Assembly (NCBI RefSeq): GCF_020171285.1 | Contig: NZ_JAIUZI010000004.1 | Span: 170,832 to 234,831, forward strand | From: Seohaeicola saemankumensis | Lineage (GTDB): Bacteria; Pseudomonadota; Alphaproteobacteria; Rhodobacterales; Rhodobacteraceae | Direction: 5' to 3' | Length of the DNA stretch: 64,000 nt | Shown here: one piece after another, positions 1 through 7,271 of the stretch | Layout: each line of letters starts with the position of its first letter | Position numbering within the stretch: position 1 is the stretch's first letter | The notes under the pieces: model-generated | The model's database searches: none | Told to the model about the DNA's origin: nothing | Seen by the model: the letters and a program-made list of their open reading frames with translations, nothing else | Made by a program: the position numbers and the translations under genes

Positions 1-1
1 G

Positions 2-1375
2 CTGGCGCGGGACTCCGATACGCTGGGGATCGGCCCGCTGGTGGACGGGCTGGTCGAGGCCTGGGCGCTGATGGGGGCCGGGTCGGTCTCAAAGGCGCTG
101 ACCCGTTTTGACGACGTTGCCGACAGCAACGGCCTGCGCAGCTTTGCGCTTTACCACAAGGCGCTGGCCCTGGCGATGGTGGGCGATTACGAGGGCGCCG
201 AGGCGATATTCGCTGAGCAAAGCGAAGGGCTGATGGCGATGCCGCGCCGTGCCGTGATTGCCCGGGCCGAAATCCTGTCCCAGCTGGAACGCAACGAGGA
301 CGCGCTGGCGATGCTGACCGAGATGTTCGGCGACCGGCTCGATCCCAGCCTGGCCGATCTGGCAAACCGGCTGTCCGGCGATGGCGCGCTGCCTTTCACC
401 CAGGTGCGGACGGTGCAGGACGGCATGGCAGAGGTGTTCTTTACCATCGCGGCGGCCCTGAACGGCGAGGCGGCGGATGATTACGCGCTGGTCTATGCGC
501 GCGTTGCGGGCTTTCTGCGCCCCGATCACATCGACGCGCTGCTGCTGGGCGCCAGCCTGCTGGACGGGCTCGGCCAATACGACCTGTCGGTGGAAACCTA
601 CCGGCAGGTTCCGGTCGACAGCCCCGACTACCACGCCGCCGAACTGGGCCGCGCCGAGGCGCTGCGCCGCGCCGCCAAGCCCGATGCGGCGATCGAGGTG
701 CTGGAACAGCTGGCCCGCGATTACGCCGACCAGGCGCAGGTGCACACCGCGCTCGGCGACCTGCTGCGCCAGCAAGAGGAATACGGCCGTGCCGTCCGCG
801 CCTATGACACCGCGCTGGAACTGACGCCCGCGGATGGGCCGACACGCTGGTTCCTGCTCTATGCCCGCGGCATCAGCCACGAACGGCAAAAGAACTGGAC
901 AAAGGCCGAGGCGGATTTCCGCGCCGCGCTGGAGCTGAACCCGGATCAGCCGCAGGTGCTGAACTACCTCGGCTATTCGATGGTGGAAAAACAGGTCAAT
1001 CTGGACGAGGCGCTGAACATGATCGAGCGCGCCGTCGCCGCCCGCCCCGACAGCGGCTATATCGTCGACTCGCTGGGCTGGGTCCTGTTCCGCCTCGGCC
1101 GCTATGACGAGGCGGTGTCGCATATGGAAAAAGCCGTCGAACTGATGCCGGTCGACCCGGTGGTGAACGACCATCTGGGCGACGTCTACTGGGCCGTGGG
1201 CCGCGCCCGCGAGGCGGAATTCCAGTGGAAACGCGCGCTCAGCTTTGTCGACCCGGACGACGCCAACGCCGAAGCCGATCCCGACCGCATCCGCCGCAAG
1301 CTGGATATCGGACTGGACCAGGTCCTGGCCGAGGAAGGCGCCGCACCGCTGAAATTCGCCAATGGCGACGAATGA
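2..1375 (+). CDS. Tetratricopeptide repeat protein (partial, 5' end missing)
   Basis: The reading frame is open from base 2, so the gene starts upstream of the window; the GTG at 41 is only an internal candidate. The protein shows many degenerate 34-residue TPR units, for example around AEADFRAALELNPDQPQVLNYLGY and the following units ending ...AVELMPVDPVVNDHLGDVYW. These form helical scaffolds for protein-protein contacts. The stop overlaps the ispE start by 14 bases, so the two are co-transcribed. The partner is unknown. Proteins of this type in Roseobacters usually have a signal peptide, which cannot be seen here. Confidence 0.85.
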   Translation: MARDSDTLGIGPLVDGLVEAWALMGAGSVSKALTRFDDVADSNGLRSFALYHKALALAMVGDYEGAEAIFAEQSEGLMAMPRRAVIARAEILSQLERNEDALAMLTEMFGDRLDPSLADLANRLSGDGALPFTQVRTVQDGMAEVFFTIAAALNGEAADDYALVYARVAGFLRPDHIDALLLGASLLDGLGQYDLSVETYRQVPVDSPDYHAAELGRAEALRRAAKPDAAIEVLEQLARDYADQAQVHTALGDLLRQQEEYGRAVRAYDTALELTPADGPTRWFLLYARGISHERQKNWTKAEADFRAALELNPDQPQVLNYLGYSMVEKQVNLDEALNMIERAVAARPDSGYIVDSLGWVLFRLGRYDEAVSHMEKAVELMPVDPVVNDHLGDVYWAVGRAREAEFQWKRALSFVDPDDANAEADPDRIRRKLDIGLDQVLAEEGAAPLKFANGDE

Positions 1376-2210
1376 AACCTTCGCACCGGCCAAGATCAAC
1401 CTGACCCTGCACGTCACCGGCCGGCGGGCCGATGGCTATCACCTGCTCGACAGCCTCGTGGTCTTTGCCGATCTGGGCGACCGTCTCTGGCTTGATCCGG
1501 GGGCGCAGATGTCGCTGCAGGTCACCGGCCCCTTTGCAGACGGCGTGCCCTCGGACAATCGCAACCTGGTCTGGCGCGCCGCCGAGGCCGCCGGGTGGTG
1601 CGGAACGATCCGGTTGCAGAAAAACCTGCCGCACGGGGCCGGGATCGGCGGCGGGTCGGCGGATGCCGCGGCCCTGTTGCGGGCGCTGCACGGCAATGAC
1701 GCGGCGCGGGGTATCGGGGTGCAGGCCGCGCTGGCGCTGGGCGCGGATGTCCCGGTTTGCCTGCATATGGGGCCACAGCGGATGCGGGGCATCGGCGAAG
1801 ATCTGACCCGCCTCGGCCAGTCGGTGCCCCGGCTGTTCGCGGTGCTGGTGAACCCCGGTGTTCACGTGCCGACGCCCCAGGTCTTCGCGGCGCTGACCTG
1901 CCGCGATAACCCGGAGATGGCTCCCATGCCCGAAAGGCCCGACCGGCAAAGCTTTCTGTCCTGGCTGGCCCTCCAGCGCAACGATCTGCAGGCTGCCGCC
2001 ATTGCCCGGGCTCCGGTGATCAAAGAGGTGCTTGCGGCCCTGACAGCGACCAGGGGCTGCGCCCTGGCACGCATGTCGGGCTCCGGCGCCACCTGTTTCG
2101 GGCTCTACGCCACGCGCGATCAGGCCGCCCGGGCGGCGCGAGACATCGCCGCCTCCAACGCGGGCTGGTGGGTCAGATCCGTGATCACCTGCGGCCGCGA
2201 CATCTCCTGA
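1362..2210 (+). CDS. ispE: 4-diphosphocytidyl-2-C-methyl-D-erythritol kinase
   Basis: This GHMP-family kinase phosphorylates CDP-methylerythritol at the 2-hydroxyl with ATP in the MEP pathway to isoprenoids. The N-terminal FAPAKINLTL motif (residues 7-16) carries the substrate-contacting lysine. The glycine-rich ATP loop LPHGAGIGGGSADAA spans about residues 89-103, and a C-terminal GSGAT motif is present. The 282-residue length is normal. It overlaps the TPR gene by 14 bases. The next isoprenoid gene, ispB, lies on the other strand beyond the mobile element; the two would be close neighbours without that insertion. Confidence 0.95.
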   Translation: MATNETFAPAKINLTLHVTGRRADGYHLLDSLVVFADLGDRLWLDPGAQMSLQVTGPFADGVPSDNRNLVWRAAEAAGWCGTIRLQKNLPHGAGIGGGSADAAALLRALHGNDAARGIGVQAALALGADVPVCLHMGPQRMRGIGEDLTRLGQSVPRLFAVLVNPGVHVPTPQVFAALTCRDNPEMAPMPERPDRQSFLSWLALQRNDLQAAAIARAPVIKEVLAALTATRGCALARMSGSGATCFGLYATRDQAARAARDIAASNAGWWVRSVITCGRDIS

Positions 2211-2232
2211 CCGGCCCCGCTTCTTCTGTTTC

Positions 2233-2240
2233 GAAATATC
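2233..2240. repeat. Target-site duplication, left copy
   Basis: GAAATATC lies directly outside the left inverted repeat and is identical to 5937-5944. Eight bases is the expected duplication size for IS1595-family insertion. Confidence 0.9.
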
Positions 2241-2266
2241 CGGCCTTATGTATCAAACGCACCAAG
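2241..2266 (+). repeat. Left terminal inverted repeat
   Basis: These 26 bases match the reverse complement of 5911-5936 without a mismatch. They contain the core TATGTATCAAA (2247-2257), which recurs inside the element in the transposase promoter region. One further base (2240) also matches the other side because of the duplicated target sequence. Confidence 0.93.
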
Positions 2267-2308
2267 AAACGTGAGCCGGTCGCGCCCTGATCGCGCTATT
2301 CTGCCACC

Positions 2309-2665
2309 ATGCAGGACAAGACGATAAATGGCGCGCTGCTGGCGTTGCGCAAACAGATCATCCGGGGCAACCTTGACGGGCTGAGCCAGGTCGAAACGCT
2401 ATTGCAGTTGCGCGGGGTTCAGTTGCCGCGCGTGATGCCTGCAAAGCGGTCTGACGTTGCGCGGCGGGGGCAAATGCGGATTATCATTCTGGACGCGCTC
2501 AGGGGCGGCCCAAAGCGGCTCCCAGAGATTGCGGCGCATGTTGTCCAGTGCCGCCCAGATGCCGACACAGAACGCGCCTATAAGCGGGTGTCCGTGGTTC
2601 TGACGAAGATGAAGGCAGAAGGGCTGGTGCGGCATGAGGGGCGGGTATGGAGGCTGGCCCCGTAG
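2309..2665 (+). CDS. Small winged-helix-like cargo protein
   Basis: This 118-residue protein lies just inside the left end of the element. Residues about 50-116 look like a winged helix: a helical region (RRGQMRIIILDAL), a PEIAAHV helix, a KRVSVVLTKMKAEGLV recognition-like helix and a closing strand pair GRVWRL. That suggests DNA binding, possibly as a regulator of the element. No good ribosome binding site precedes the ATG. It converges with the KilA-N gene, with 14 bases between stops. I do not recognise a named family and the function is unknown. Confidence 0.7.
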   Translation: MQDKTINGALLALRKQIIRGNLDGLSQVETLLQLRGVQLPRVMPAKRSDVARRGQMRIIILDALRGGPKRLPEIAAHVVQCRPDADTERAYKRVSVVLTKMKAEGLVRHEGRVWRLAP

Positions 2666-2673
2666 GGCCAGCC
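2652..2673. terminator. Hairpin between convergent cargo genes
   Basis: A 9-bp perfect stem (GGCTGGCCC at 2652-2660 with GGGCCAGCC at 2665-2673) closes a 4-base loop that contains the stop codon of the winged-helix gene. It sits between two convergent genes, as a bidirectional terminator would, but neither side has a clear T-run. Confidence 0.5.
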
Positions 2674-2679
2674 AGGAAC

Positions 2680-3438
2680 TCAAGCCGCGTCCGGTTTGGG
2701 CAGCAAAAATGGTAGGTATTCAAGGGCTTTGGGGTCTTTCCCCTCAAAGTACCCTTGCGCTTTGCTGGGCAGCCAAACCTCAAAAAAGTGGGCGCGGAAC
2801 GCAGGCAGCAATGCGTTGGGGTAAGCCTTGGGGTATACCACTCGCCCGTCTTCGAAGTCGTGCCGATACGTAGGCAACAAGTCGGTGTCTACGTTCAGGT
2901 CTTCGCGTAGAAATTTGCAGAACATCCGCCCTTCCGAGATGTCAGGCAACATGTTCTCTGGAAGGATGTACCCGCGCGATTCCATTGGCCCGATCAGACC
3001 AATCATCATCTCTTGGAGCATGGACCAATGCCCGTAGGGTACGTTTTGCAGGTTCGTCGTGTACCTTTTGAGATGGTAACTGTAACCGCTCTGCGAGCCT
3101 TGGCCGCTGATCCAGTCGTAGACCCATTTGCTCACCTTGACGGCAAACTCTGGCGACAACCATTGGGCCAAATGGATGGCCACTTGTGGGTGAACCCAGG
3201 TGCCCTGGATTCGCGGATCACCGCCCTTGAGCGACTTGACCAGTTCCGATGTCGGAATTCCGACATCGGTTTCGAGGGCGTCTAAGAATGCTTGAGTTTG
3301 GCCATTTTCGCGGTAGTGCCCCCACCGCTTACCGGCAATGCGGCACATGGCCGTTGCATTGATATAACCATCTGTTGCCCGCTGCTGGACTGGGCTTCCT
3401 TGAACTTCATGCTCGATAAACTTCATCGCATACTGCAT
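2680..3438 (-). CDS. KilA-N domain protein
   Basis: The protein has 252 residues. Residues about 20-110 form a KilA-N domain: TDGYINATAMC (22-32), then a GTWVHPQVAIHLAQWLSPEF segment. KilA-N is a DNA-binding fold found in phage and large-virus proteins and in some prophage defence proteins. The C-terminal half is rich in aromatic residues and resembles C-terminal regions of other bacterial KilA-N proteins, but I cannot name its family. The start is supported by AAGGAGG about nine bases upstream. It follows the transposase on the same strand after 234 bases containing a strongly folded segment. Role unknown; regulation, phage interference or element maintenance are possible. Confidence 0.85.
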   Translation of the reverse strand: MQYAMKFIEHEVQGSPVQQRATDGYINATAMCRIAGKRWGHYRENGQTQAFLDALETDVGIPTSELVKSLKGGDPRIQGTWVHPQVAIHLAQWLSPEFAVKVSKWVYDWISGQGSQSGYSYHLKRYTTNLQNVPYGHWSMLQEMMIGLIGPMESRGYILPENMLPDISEGRMFCKFLREDLNVDTDLLPTYRHDFEDGRVVYPKAYPNALLPAFRAHFFEVWLPSKAQGYFEGKDPKALEYLPFLLPKPDAA

Positions 3439-3514
3439 CGCTTCGCCCCTCCTTGGGGCAGTTTGACGCTGCGATGCGGCTTGACTACCCTTGATTCTAA
3501 GGGCTAGACAGTCC

Positions 3515-3598
3515 TTGTGAGTGGAGGCCGCGTTGCAGCGCGGAATTCAGTTAATAGCCGGGAAGCGATCACCACAAAGGCTTCCCGGCCACTCACAA
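3515..3598. other. Structured non-coding segment with three nested stems
   Basis: A 10-bp outer stem (TTGTGAGTGG at 3515-3524 with CCACTCACAA at 3589-3598) encloses two hairpins. One is CCGCG/CGCGG (3528-3532/3539-3543, 6-base loop). The other is a 9-10-bp stem GCCGGGAAGC/GCTTCCCGGC (3557-3566/3580-3589, 13-base loop) that abuts the outer stem. The layout resembles a three-way junction. It lies between the transposase stop and the KilA-N start. No T-run follows on either strand, so a simple terminator is unlikely. It could be a structured RNA, a 5' leader or a protein-binding DNA element. Confidence 0.6.
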
Positions 3599-3672
3599 AC
3601 CGCAAAATATGGTATTCCCACACATAGGTCGAGTCTTTTGTTCTGCGCTAACAACTGAGCGACAACCAAAGG

Positions 3673-4635
3673 TTACGCCGCCCGCTGCCAGCACCCTTTC
3701 CAGTTCCGACTGACCGGTGCGCCCATCGCGTTTGAAACCATGATGTGCGCCAGCGTGCCGTTGTCGGTGCGGCGGTTGTCTTCCAGCCACGCGGCGTGGT
3801 TGGCGTACTGGTGCAGGTACTGTGGTGACACATGATGGTGCTGGCCAACGACCATACGACGCAGGCGGGAGAAATAGCTTTCTGCCATGTTAGTGTGCTT
3901 ACCGTGGTCGCTGTAGACTTCCGAATGGTTCACGCGCTCGACATCCCAACCGGCGTGCAGCAAATCCCAATGGCTGGCTTCATCGGCAGACAAGGTGGCC
4001 ATACGGCTGACGTTCCGGGTCGCCAGTTCCACGCCTTCTGCTTCGGTCTTGGTCACGGTCGGCAGGGTGCGGCCATAACGCTCACGCATGACAACCACGA
4101 CGCGGCGCTTGCCGGTCTGGTGTTTTTTCAGGCGGCGGTCCTTGCGGTCTTCCTTGCGGTTCTCGGGGCGGATGTGACCGCCAAAATACGCGCCGTCAAT
4201 CTCGACGTGGCCGTCCAGAACTTCGCCGGTCTGGATTTCCTGGGCCATTGCTTCGCGCAGCTTGTGGGCCAGAACAAAGGCTGTCTTGTACTGGCAGTCC
4301 AGATCGCGTGAAAGCTGAACCATGCTTACGCCTTTGGAGGCGTTCACGATGATGCAGATCGCGGCCAGCAGGTCGACAAAGTCCATTTTGCGCGAGGCGA
4401 AGATGGTGCCGCTGGTCACGCTGAACTGGTGGTGACAGCCTTTGCATTTGAACTTGCGGCGGGTGCGGATGTTGTAGGTTTCATCGTGGCCGCAACGCGG
4501 GCAAACTGCCTCGCCATCGGTCTTGGGCCAGCGCATTTCGCAGAACGTCTGATACGCCGCGTCCTCGCCAGCCTTGTAGATCGAACGAAGGCTGAGGGTG
4601 CGGGATGCCGCTGAGAGAAGGAAGTGTTGTGCCAT
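3673..4635 (-). CDS. IS1595-family (ISXO2-like) transposase
   Basis: This 320-residue transposase moves the surrounding element. An N-terminal zinc ribbon has cysteines at about 45, 48, 64 and 67 (CPRC and CKGC). The catalytic core shows EIDGAYFGG (D147), LSADEAS (D218) and the HTNMAES motif with N249, as expected for the DDN-type IS1595 active site. The length suits the larger IS1595 subgroups, some of which carry passenger genes. The gene looks intact. Its promoter region is shared with the divergent DUF6471 gene and contains copies of the terminal-repeat core. Confidence 0.95.
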   Translation of the reverse strand: MAQHFLLSAASRTLSLRSIYKAGEDAAYQTFCEMRWPKTDGEAVCPRCGHDETYNIRTRRKFKCKGCHHQFSVTSGTIFASRKMDFVDLLAAICIIVNASKGVSMVQLSRDLDCQYKTAFVLAHKLREAMAQEIQTGEVLDGHVEIDGAYFGGHIRPENRKEDRKDRRLKKHQTGKRRVVVVMRERYGRTLPTVTKTEAEGVELATRNVSRMATLSADEASHWDLLHAGWDVERVNHSEVYSDHGKHTNMAESYFSRLRRMVVGQHHHVSPQYLHQYANHAAWLEDNRRTDNGTLAHIMVSNAMGAPVSRNWKGCWQRAA

Positions 4636-4653
4636 TGTACTGTATCCGATGCC

Positions 4654-4707
4654 TATGCATCAAATATAGTACATTGACGTATCGACTACAAGGGCATATG
4701 TATCAAA
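4654..4707. promoter_or_regulatory. Terminal-repeat core copies in transposase promoter region
   Basis: TATGTATCAAA at 4697-4707 is identical to the core of the terminal repeats (2247-2257). TATGCATCAAA at 4654-4664 differs at one base and has the same orientation, 43 bases away. Both lie in the 100-base gap between the divergent transposase and DUF6471 genes. If the transposase binds the core in the ends, it may bind here too and control its own transcription. Confidence 0.55.
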
Positions 4708-4735
4708 AACAGTACTTTTGCCCTATAGGTGATGC

Positions 4736-4960
4736 ATGGCACAACAGACAGAATGGGAAACGAAGGCCGCAAACCTTCTCAAGGCCGAGTTGAAACGCAA
4801 GGGGGTGACTTACGCACAACTTGTGGACAAGCTGGCGGACATTGGAATCGAGGAAAAGGAAGCGAATGTCCGCAACAAGCTGTCCAGGGGCAAGTTTAGC
4901 GCGGCGTTCCTATTGCAATGTCTTTACGCTATTGGGTCATCGCAGTTGCATTTGGACTAA
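4736..4960 (+). CDS. DUF6471 family small protein
   Basis: This 74-residue protein matches what I remember of the DUF6471 family: an ANLLKAELKRKGVTYAQL helix, then EANVRNKLSRGKFSAAFLLQ and a short C-terminus. The pattern resembles a small helix-turn-helix protein such as a transcriptional repressor, although the biochemical role is not established. It starts 100 bases from the divergent transposase and its end overlaps the next gene by 43 bases, so it is probably the first gene of a two-gene cargo unit. Confidence 0.8.
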   Translation: MAQQTEWETKAANLLKAELKRKGVTYAQLVDKLADIGIEEKEANVRNKLSRGKFSAAFLLQCLYAIGSSQLHLD

Positions 4961-5878
4961 TATTATCGGCTCAAAATGGGCAGGTATGGGGGCAAGTTCA
5001 GGCCGAAGACCAACCACGGCAGGAGGAAAGCGGAGCCAACAGAGATCGCGGTAGCGACGGTAATCAAGCCGACCCCGTAGACCTTACGCCCGCACTCGAC
5101 CGCATCGAGGCCGCGATCCGCGAGTTGATAGCCGAAGAAGATAAGATAGCCAAAGACGCCCAAGAGAGCAGAGACAAGCGAGACCTTGAGGCCCAAGAGG
5201 GCATGGCGTGGTGGGCCGAGCTGATGTTCTTTGCGACCGGCGCCACTGTTATTCTTACATTCGTCGCGCTCGTCGCTATCATCAAGACACTTAAGCATAC
5301 ACGGCGGGCTGCGAACTATGCGCAAGACATGGTCAGAGAGGCGCAATTGACAACCGCCGCCGCCGAAAAGTCTGTTGTTGTGGCGCAAAAGAATTGGCGA
5401 AGCGCAAGTCAGAGCATACCTGAGTATCGCTTCCGCGAAGATAATCAACACGGTGGGACAGAGCTCGCCGGGCTACTGCCTTTCGATCAAGTGTCGGAAC
5501 TCCGGGCACTCCCCAAGCGACGCCACGGGTGTTTATGCAGAAATACTGCTCAAAAAGATTGGAAGCGGAGATGCCTTGCAAACGGGAACTGTCCGAGCGC
5601 CATTGATTGCAACCATCGCCGCAAGCTCTACGGGGGATCTTACGTCCGTCAAGATTCCCGACAATATTCAAGACAGAATTGAAAAGATTGCCGCCGGCGA
5701 CAACCTCCTTGCCCAAATTAATGTGGTGCTCTTGGGTACTGATGTTTTTGGAAAACCCATACGTCATCACGCAACTTTGGTGGGGAATTTCGCAAGGGGC
5801 AATGACGGGAAAATGACCAACTGGGGCGAACTGGCAGTTTGCGGCCCACCCCCCGGAGGCCAAGAAGACAAGGACTAA
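4918..5878 (+). pseudogene. Membrane protein broken by a frameshift
   Basis: Frame 1 (4918 to about 5390) gives a signal-peptide-like start (MSLRYWVIAVAFGLILSA), a charged coiled-coil region and a transmembrane segment (WWAELMFFATGATVILTFVAL), then a helix ending AEKSVVVAQK. Beyond that, frame 1 turns into arginine- and cysteine-rich nonsense. Frame 2 continues sensibly with IGEAQVRAYLSIASA to a stop at 5876-5878. One extra base near 5388-5394, in an A-rich stretch (CAAAAGAATT), would explain this. The joined protein would have one membrane anchor and a folded C-terminal domain. A sequencing error or programmed shift cannot be excluded. Function unknown. Confidence 0.7.
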
Positions 5879-5910
5879 CACCTTAATCATCACTCACCTC
5901 CCGCCGGAGG

Positions 5911-5936
5911 CTTGGTGCGTTTGATACATAAGGCCG
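5911..5936 (-). repeat. Right terminal inverted repeat
   Basis: This is the exact reverse complement of 2241-2266 and marks the right end of the element. The duplicated target follows at 5937-5944. Confidence 0.93.
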
Positions 5937-5944
5937 GAAATATC
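5937..5944. repeat. Target-site duplication, right copy
   Basis: GAAATATC directly outside the right inverted repeat matches 2233-2240. Joining the two flanks without the element and one duplication recreates a continuous dispersed intergenic repeat. Confidence 0.9.
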
Positions 5945-5987
5945 CCGGGGGTGAATTGGCCAAAGGCCAAGAGGGGGCTGGCCCCCT
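5945..5987 (+). repeat. Right part of a dispersed intergenic repeat split by the transposon
   Basis: The CGGGGG tract, the GGCCAAAGGCC hairpin and the GGGGGCTGGCCCCC hairpin match the layout of the intact copy at 53907-53968. The left part (TTCTTCTGTTTC and on) lies at 2221-2240. The transposon therefore landed inside a member of this repeat family, downstream of both ispE and ispB. Confidence 0.7.
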
Positions 5988-5993
5988 TTGTCC

Positions 5994-6995
5994 TCAGCTC
6001 AGGCGCGCCACCACGTAGTCGGCCAGGTCCCTCAGCATGTCGCGGATCTCGTGCTCCGGCAGCACATCAAGCGCCGCTTTGGCCTTCTCCGCCCAGGCTT
6101 CGGCATCGACCCGAGTGGCCGTCAGCGTGTCGTATTTGCCCATGATGGCCAGCGCCTGTTCCAGGTCGCCATCCTGCTGCCGCCCCTTTTCGATGGTGCG
6201 CTGCCAGAATGCGCGCTCCTCCTCGGTGGCCTGCGCCACCGCCTTGATCACCGGCAGGGTCAGTTTGCGTTCCCGGAAATCGTCACCGACATTCTTGCCG
6301 GTGGCCGCGCTGTCACCCTGATAATCCAGCAGGTCGTCGGCGATCTGAAAGGCGATCCCCAGCGCGTCGCCATAGTCGAACAGCGCCTGCACCTGCGCGT
6401 CCTCCGCGCCGGCGATGACGCCGCCGGATTCGGTGGCCGCCGAGAACAGCGCGGCGGTCTTGCCGCGTACCACCTGCAGGTAAACGCTTTCGTCGGTGCG
6501 CAGATCCTGCGCCGCCGTCATCTGCAGCACCTCGCCCTCGGCGATCGTCGCCGAGGCATTGGCAAGGATGTCGAGCACCCTGAGCGATCCGGTTTCCACC
6601 ATCAGCTGGAAACTGCGGGCAAAGAGGTAATCGCCGACCAGAACCGAGGATTTGTTGTCCCACAGCAGGTTGGCCGTGGGACGTCCGCGCCGTTGGGCGC
6701 TTTCGTCGACCACGTCGTCGTGCAGCAGGGTTGCGGTGTGGATGAATTCGACAGTTGCCGCCAGCCGGATGTGATGATCGCCCTCGTAGCCGCACAGCCG
6801 GGCGGCGGCCAGCGTCAGCATCGGGCGCAGCCTTTTGCCGCCGGCCTCGACCAGATGCGCGGTCACCTCGGGGATACGCGGCGCATGTTCGGACGCCATG
6901 CGTGTGCGGATCAGGCTGTTCACCGCCTCCATTTCATGGCTCAGCGCCTTGGCCATCCGGTCGTGGGGTTTGGTGGTGACAGTGTTGATATTCAT
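5994..6995 (-). CDS. ispB: Polyprenyl diphosphate synthase (octaprenyl type)
   Basis: This trans-prenyltransferase builds the long isoprenoid tail of ubiquinone from isopentenyl diphosphate. The first aspartate-rich motif is DDVVD (about 93-97) and the second DDLLD (about 220-224); GGKRLRP and the lysine of VRGKT bind substrate. The chosen ATG gives 333 residues, the usual length. The open frame continues upstream but loses similarity. It is divergent from the DUF2007 gene. The exact chain length made cannot be read from sequence; decaprenyl is common in this group. Confidence 0.92.
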   Translation of the reverse strand: MNINTVTTKPHDRMAKALSHEMEAVNSLIRTRMASEHAPRIPEVTAHLVEAGGKRLRPMLTLAAARLCGYEGDHHIRLAATVEFIHTATLLHDDVVDESAQRRGRPTANLLWDNKSSVLVGDYLFARSFQLMVETGSLRVLDILANASATIAEGEVLQMTAAQDLRTDESVYLQVVRGKTAALFSAATESGGVIAGAEDAQVQALFDYGDALGIAFQIADDLLDYQGDSAATGKNVGDDFRERKLTLPVIKAVAQATEEERAFWQRTIEKGRQQDGDLEQALAIMGKYDTLTATRVDAEAWAEKAKAALDVLPEHEIRDMLRDLADYVVARLS

Positions 6996-7043
6996 CGTTC
7001 TTGTTCCAAAGCCTCGACAGGGCGTGCGGCGGGGCTTACATCC

Positions 7044-7265
7044 ATGATCATGAAGGAACTTCTGCGCAGCACCGATCCGACCGTCATGGCCTTTGCCTCG
7101 GCCCTTCTCGAGGGTGAGGGTATAGACTGCTTTCAGATGGACGTAAATATGAGCGTGCTTGAAGGCGGAATCGGTATCTTTCCGCGTCGGTTGATGGTGC
7201 ATGAAAACGACTTTGACAGCGCGGTCAGGGCGATGCGCGACAACGACATTCCGCTCGGCCGGTAA
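7044..7265 (+). CDS. DUF2007 domain protein
   Basis: This 73-residue protein has the DUF2007 pattern: MKELLRSTDPTVMAFASALL, then an EGIDCFQMD strand, a glycine-rich GGIGIFPRRL turn and a final ALXXX-type DNDIPLGR end. The family is annotated as a putative signal-transducing protein on slim evidence. An alternative start lies at 7050. It ends six bases before the methyltransferase gene, so the two are probably co-transcribed. Confidence 0.85.
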   Translation: MIMKELLRSTDPTVMAFASALLEGEGIDCFQMDVNMSVLEGGIGIFPRRLMVHENDFDSAVRAMRDNDIPLGR

Positions 7266-7271
7266 CCGCCG

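Larger units (their letters stand above)
2241..5936. mobile_element. IS1595-family passenger-carrying transposon, 3696 bp
   Basis: The ends are perfect 26-bp inverted repeats (2241-2266 and 5911-5936). They are flanked by the 8-bp direct duplication GAAATATC at 2233-2240 and 5937-5944. Eight-base duplications are typical of the IS1595 family, and the transposase inside belongs to that family. Besides the transposase the element carries four cargo genes: a winged-helix protein, a KilA-N protein, a DUF6471 protein and a frameshifted membrane protein. Its base composition looks less GC-rich than the neighbours. Intact ends and an intact duplication point to a fairly recent insertion between ispE and ispB. 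Confidence 0.92.

Noticed and set aside
89..1417. Open frame of 442 codons opposite the TPR gene
   Set aside because: Shadow of a clear TPR protein that is coupled to ispE.
3515..3598. Simple intrinsic terminator of the transposase gene
   Set aside because: The stems are strong, but no T-run follows on the minus strand and the three-stem layout is more complex than a terminator.
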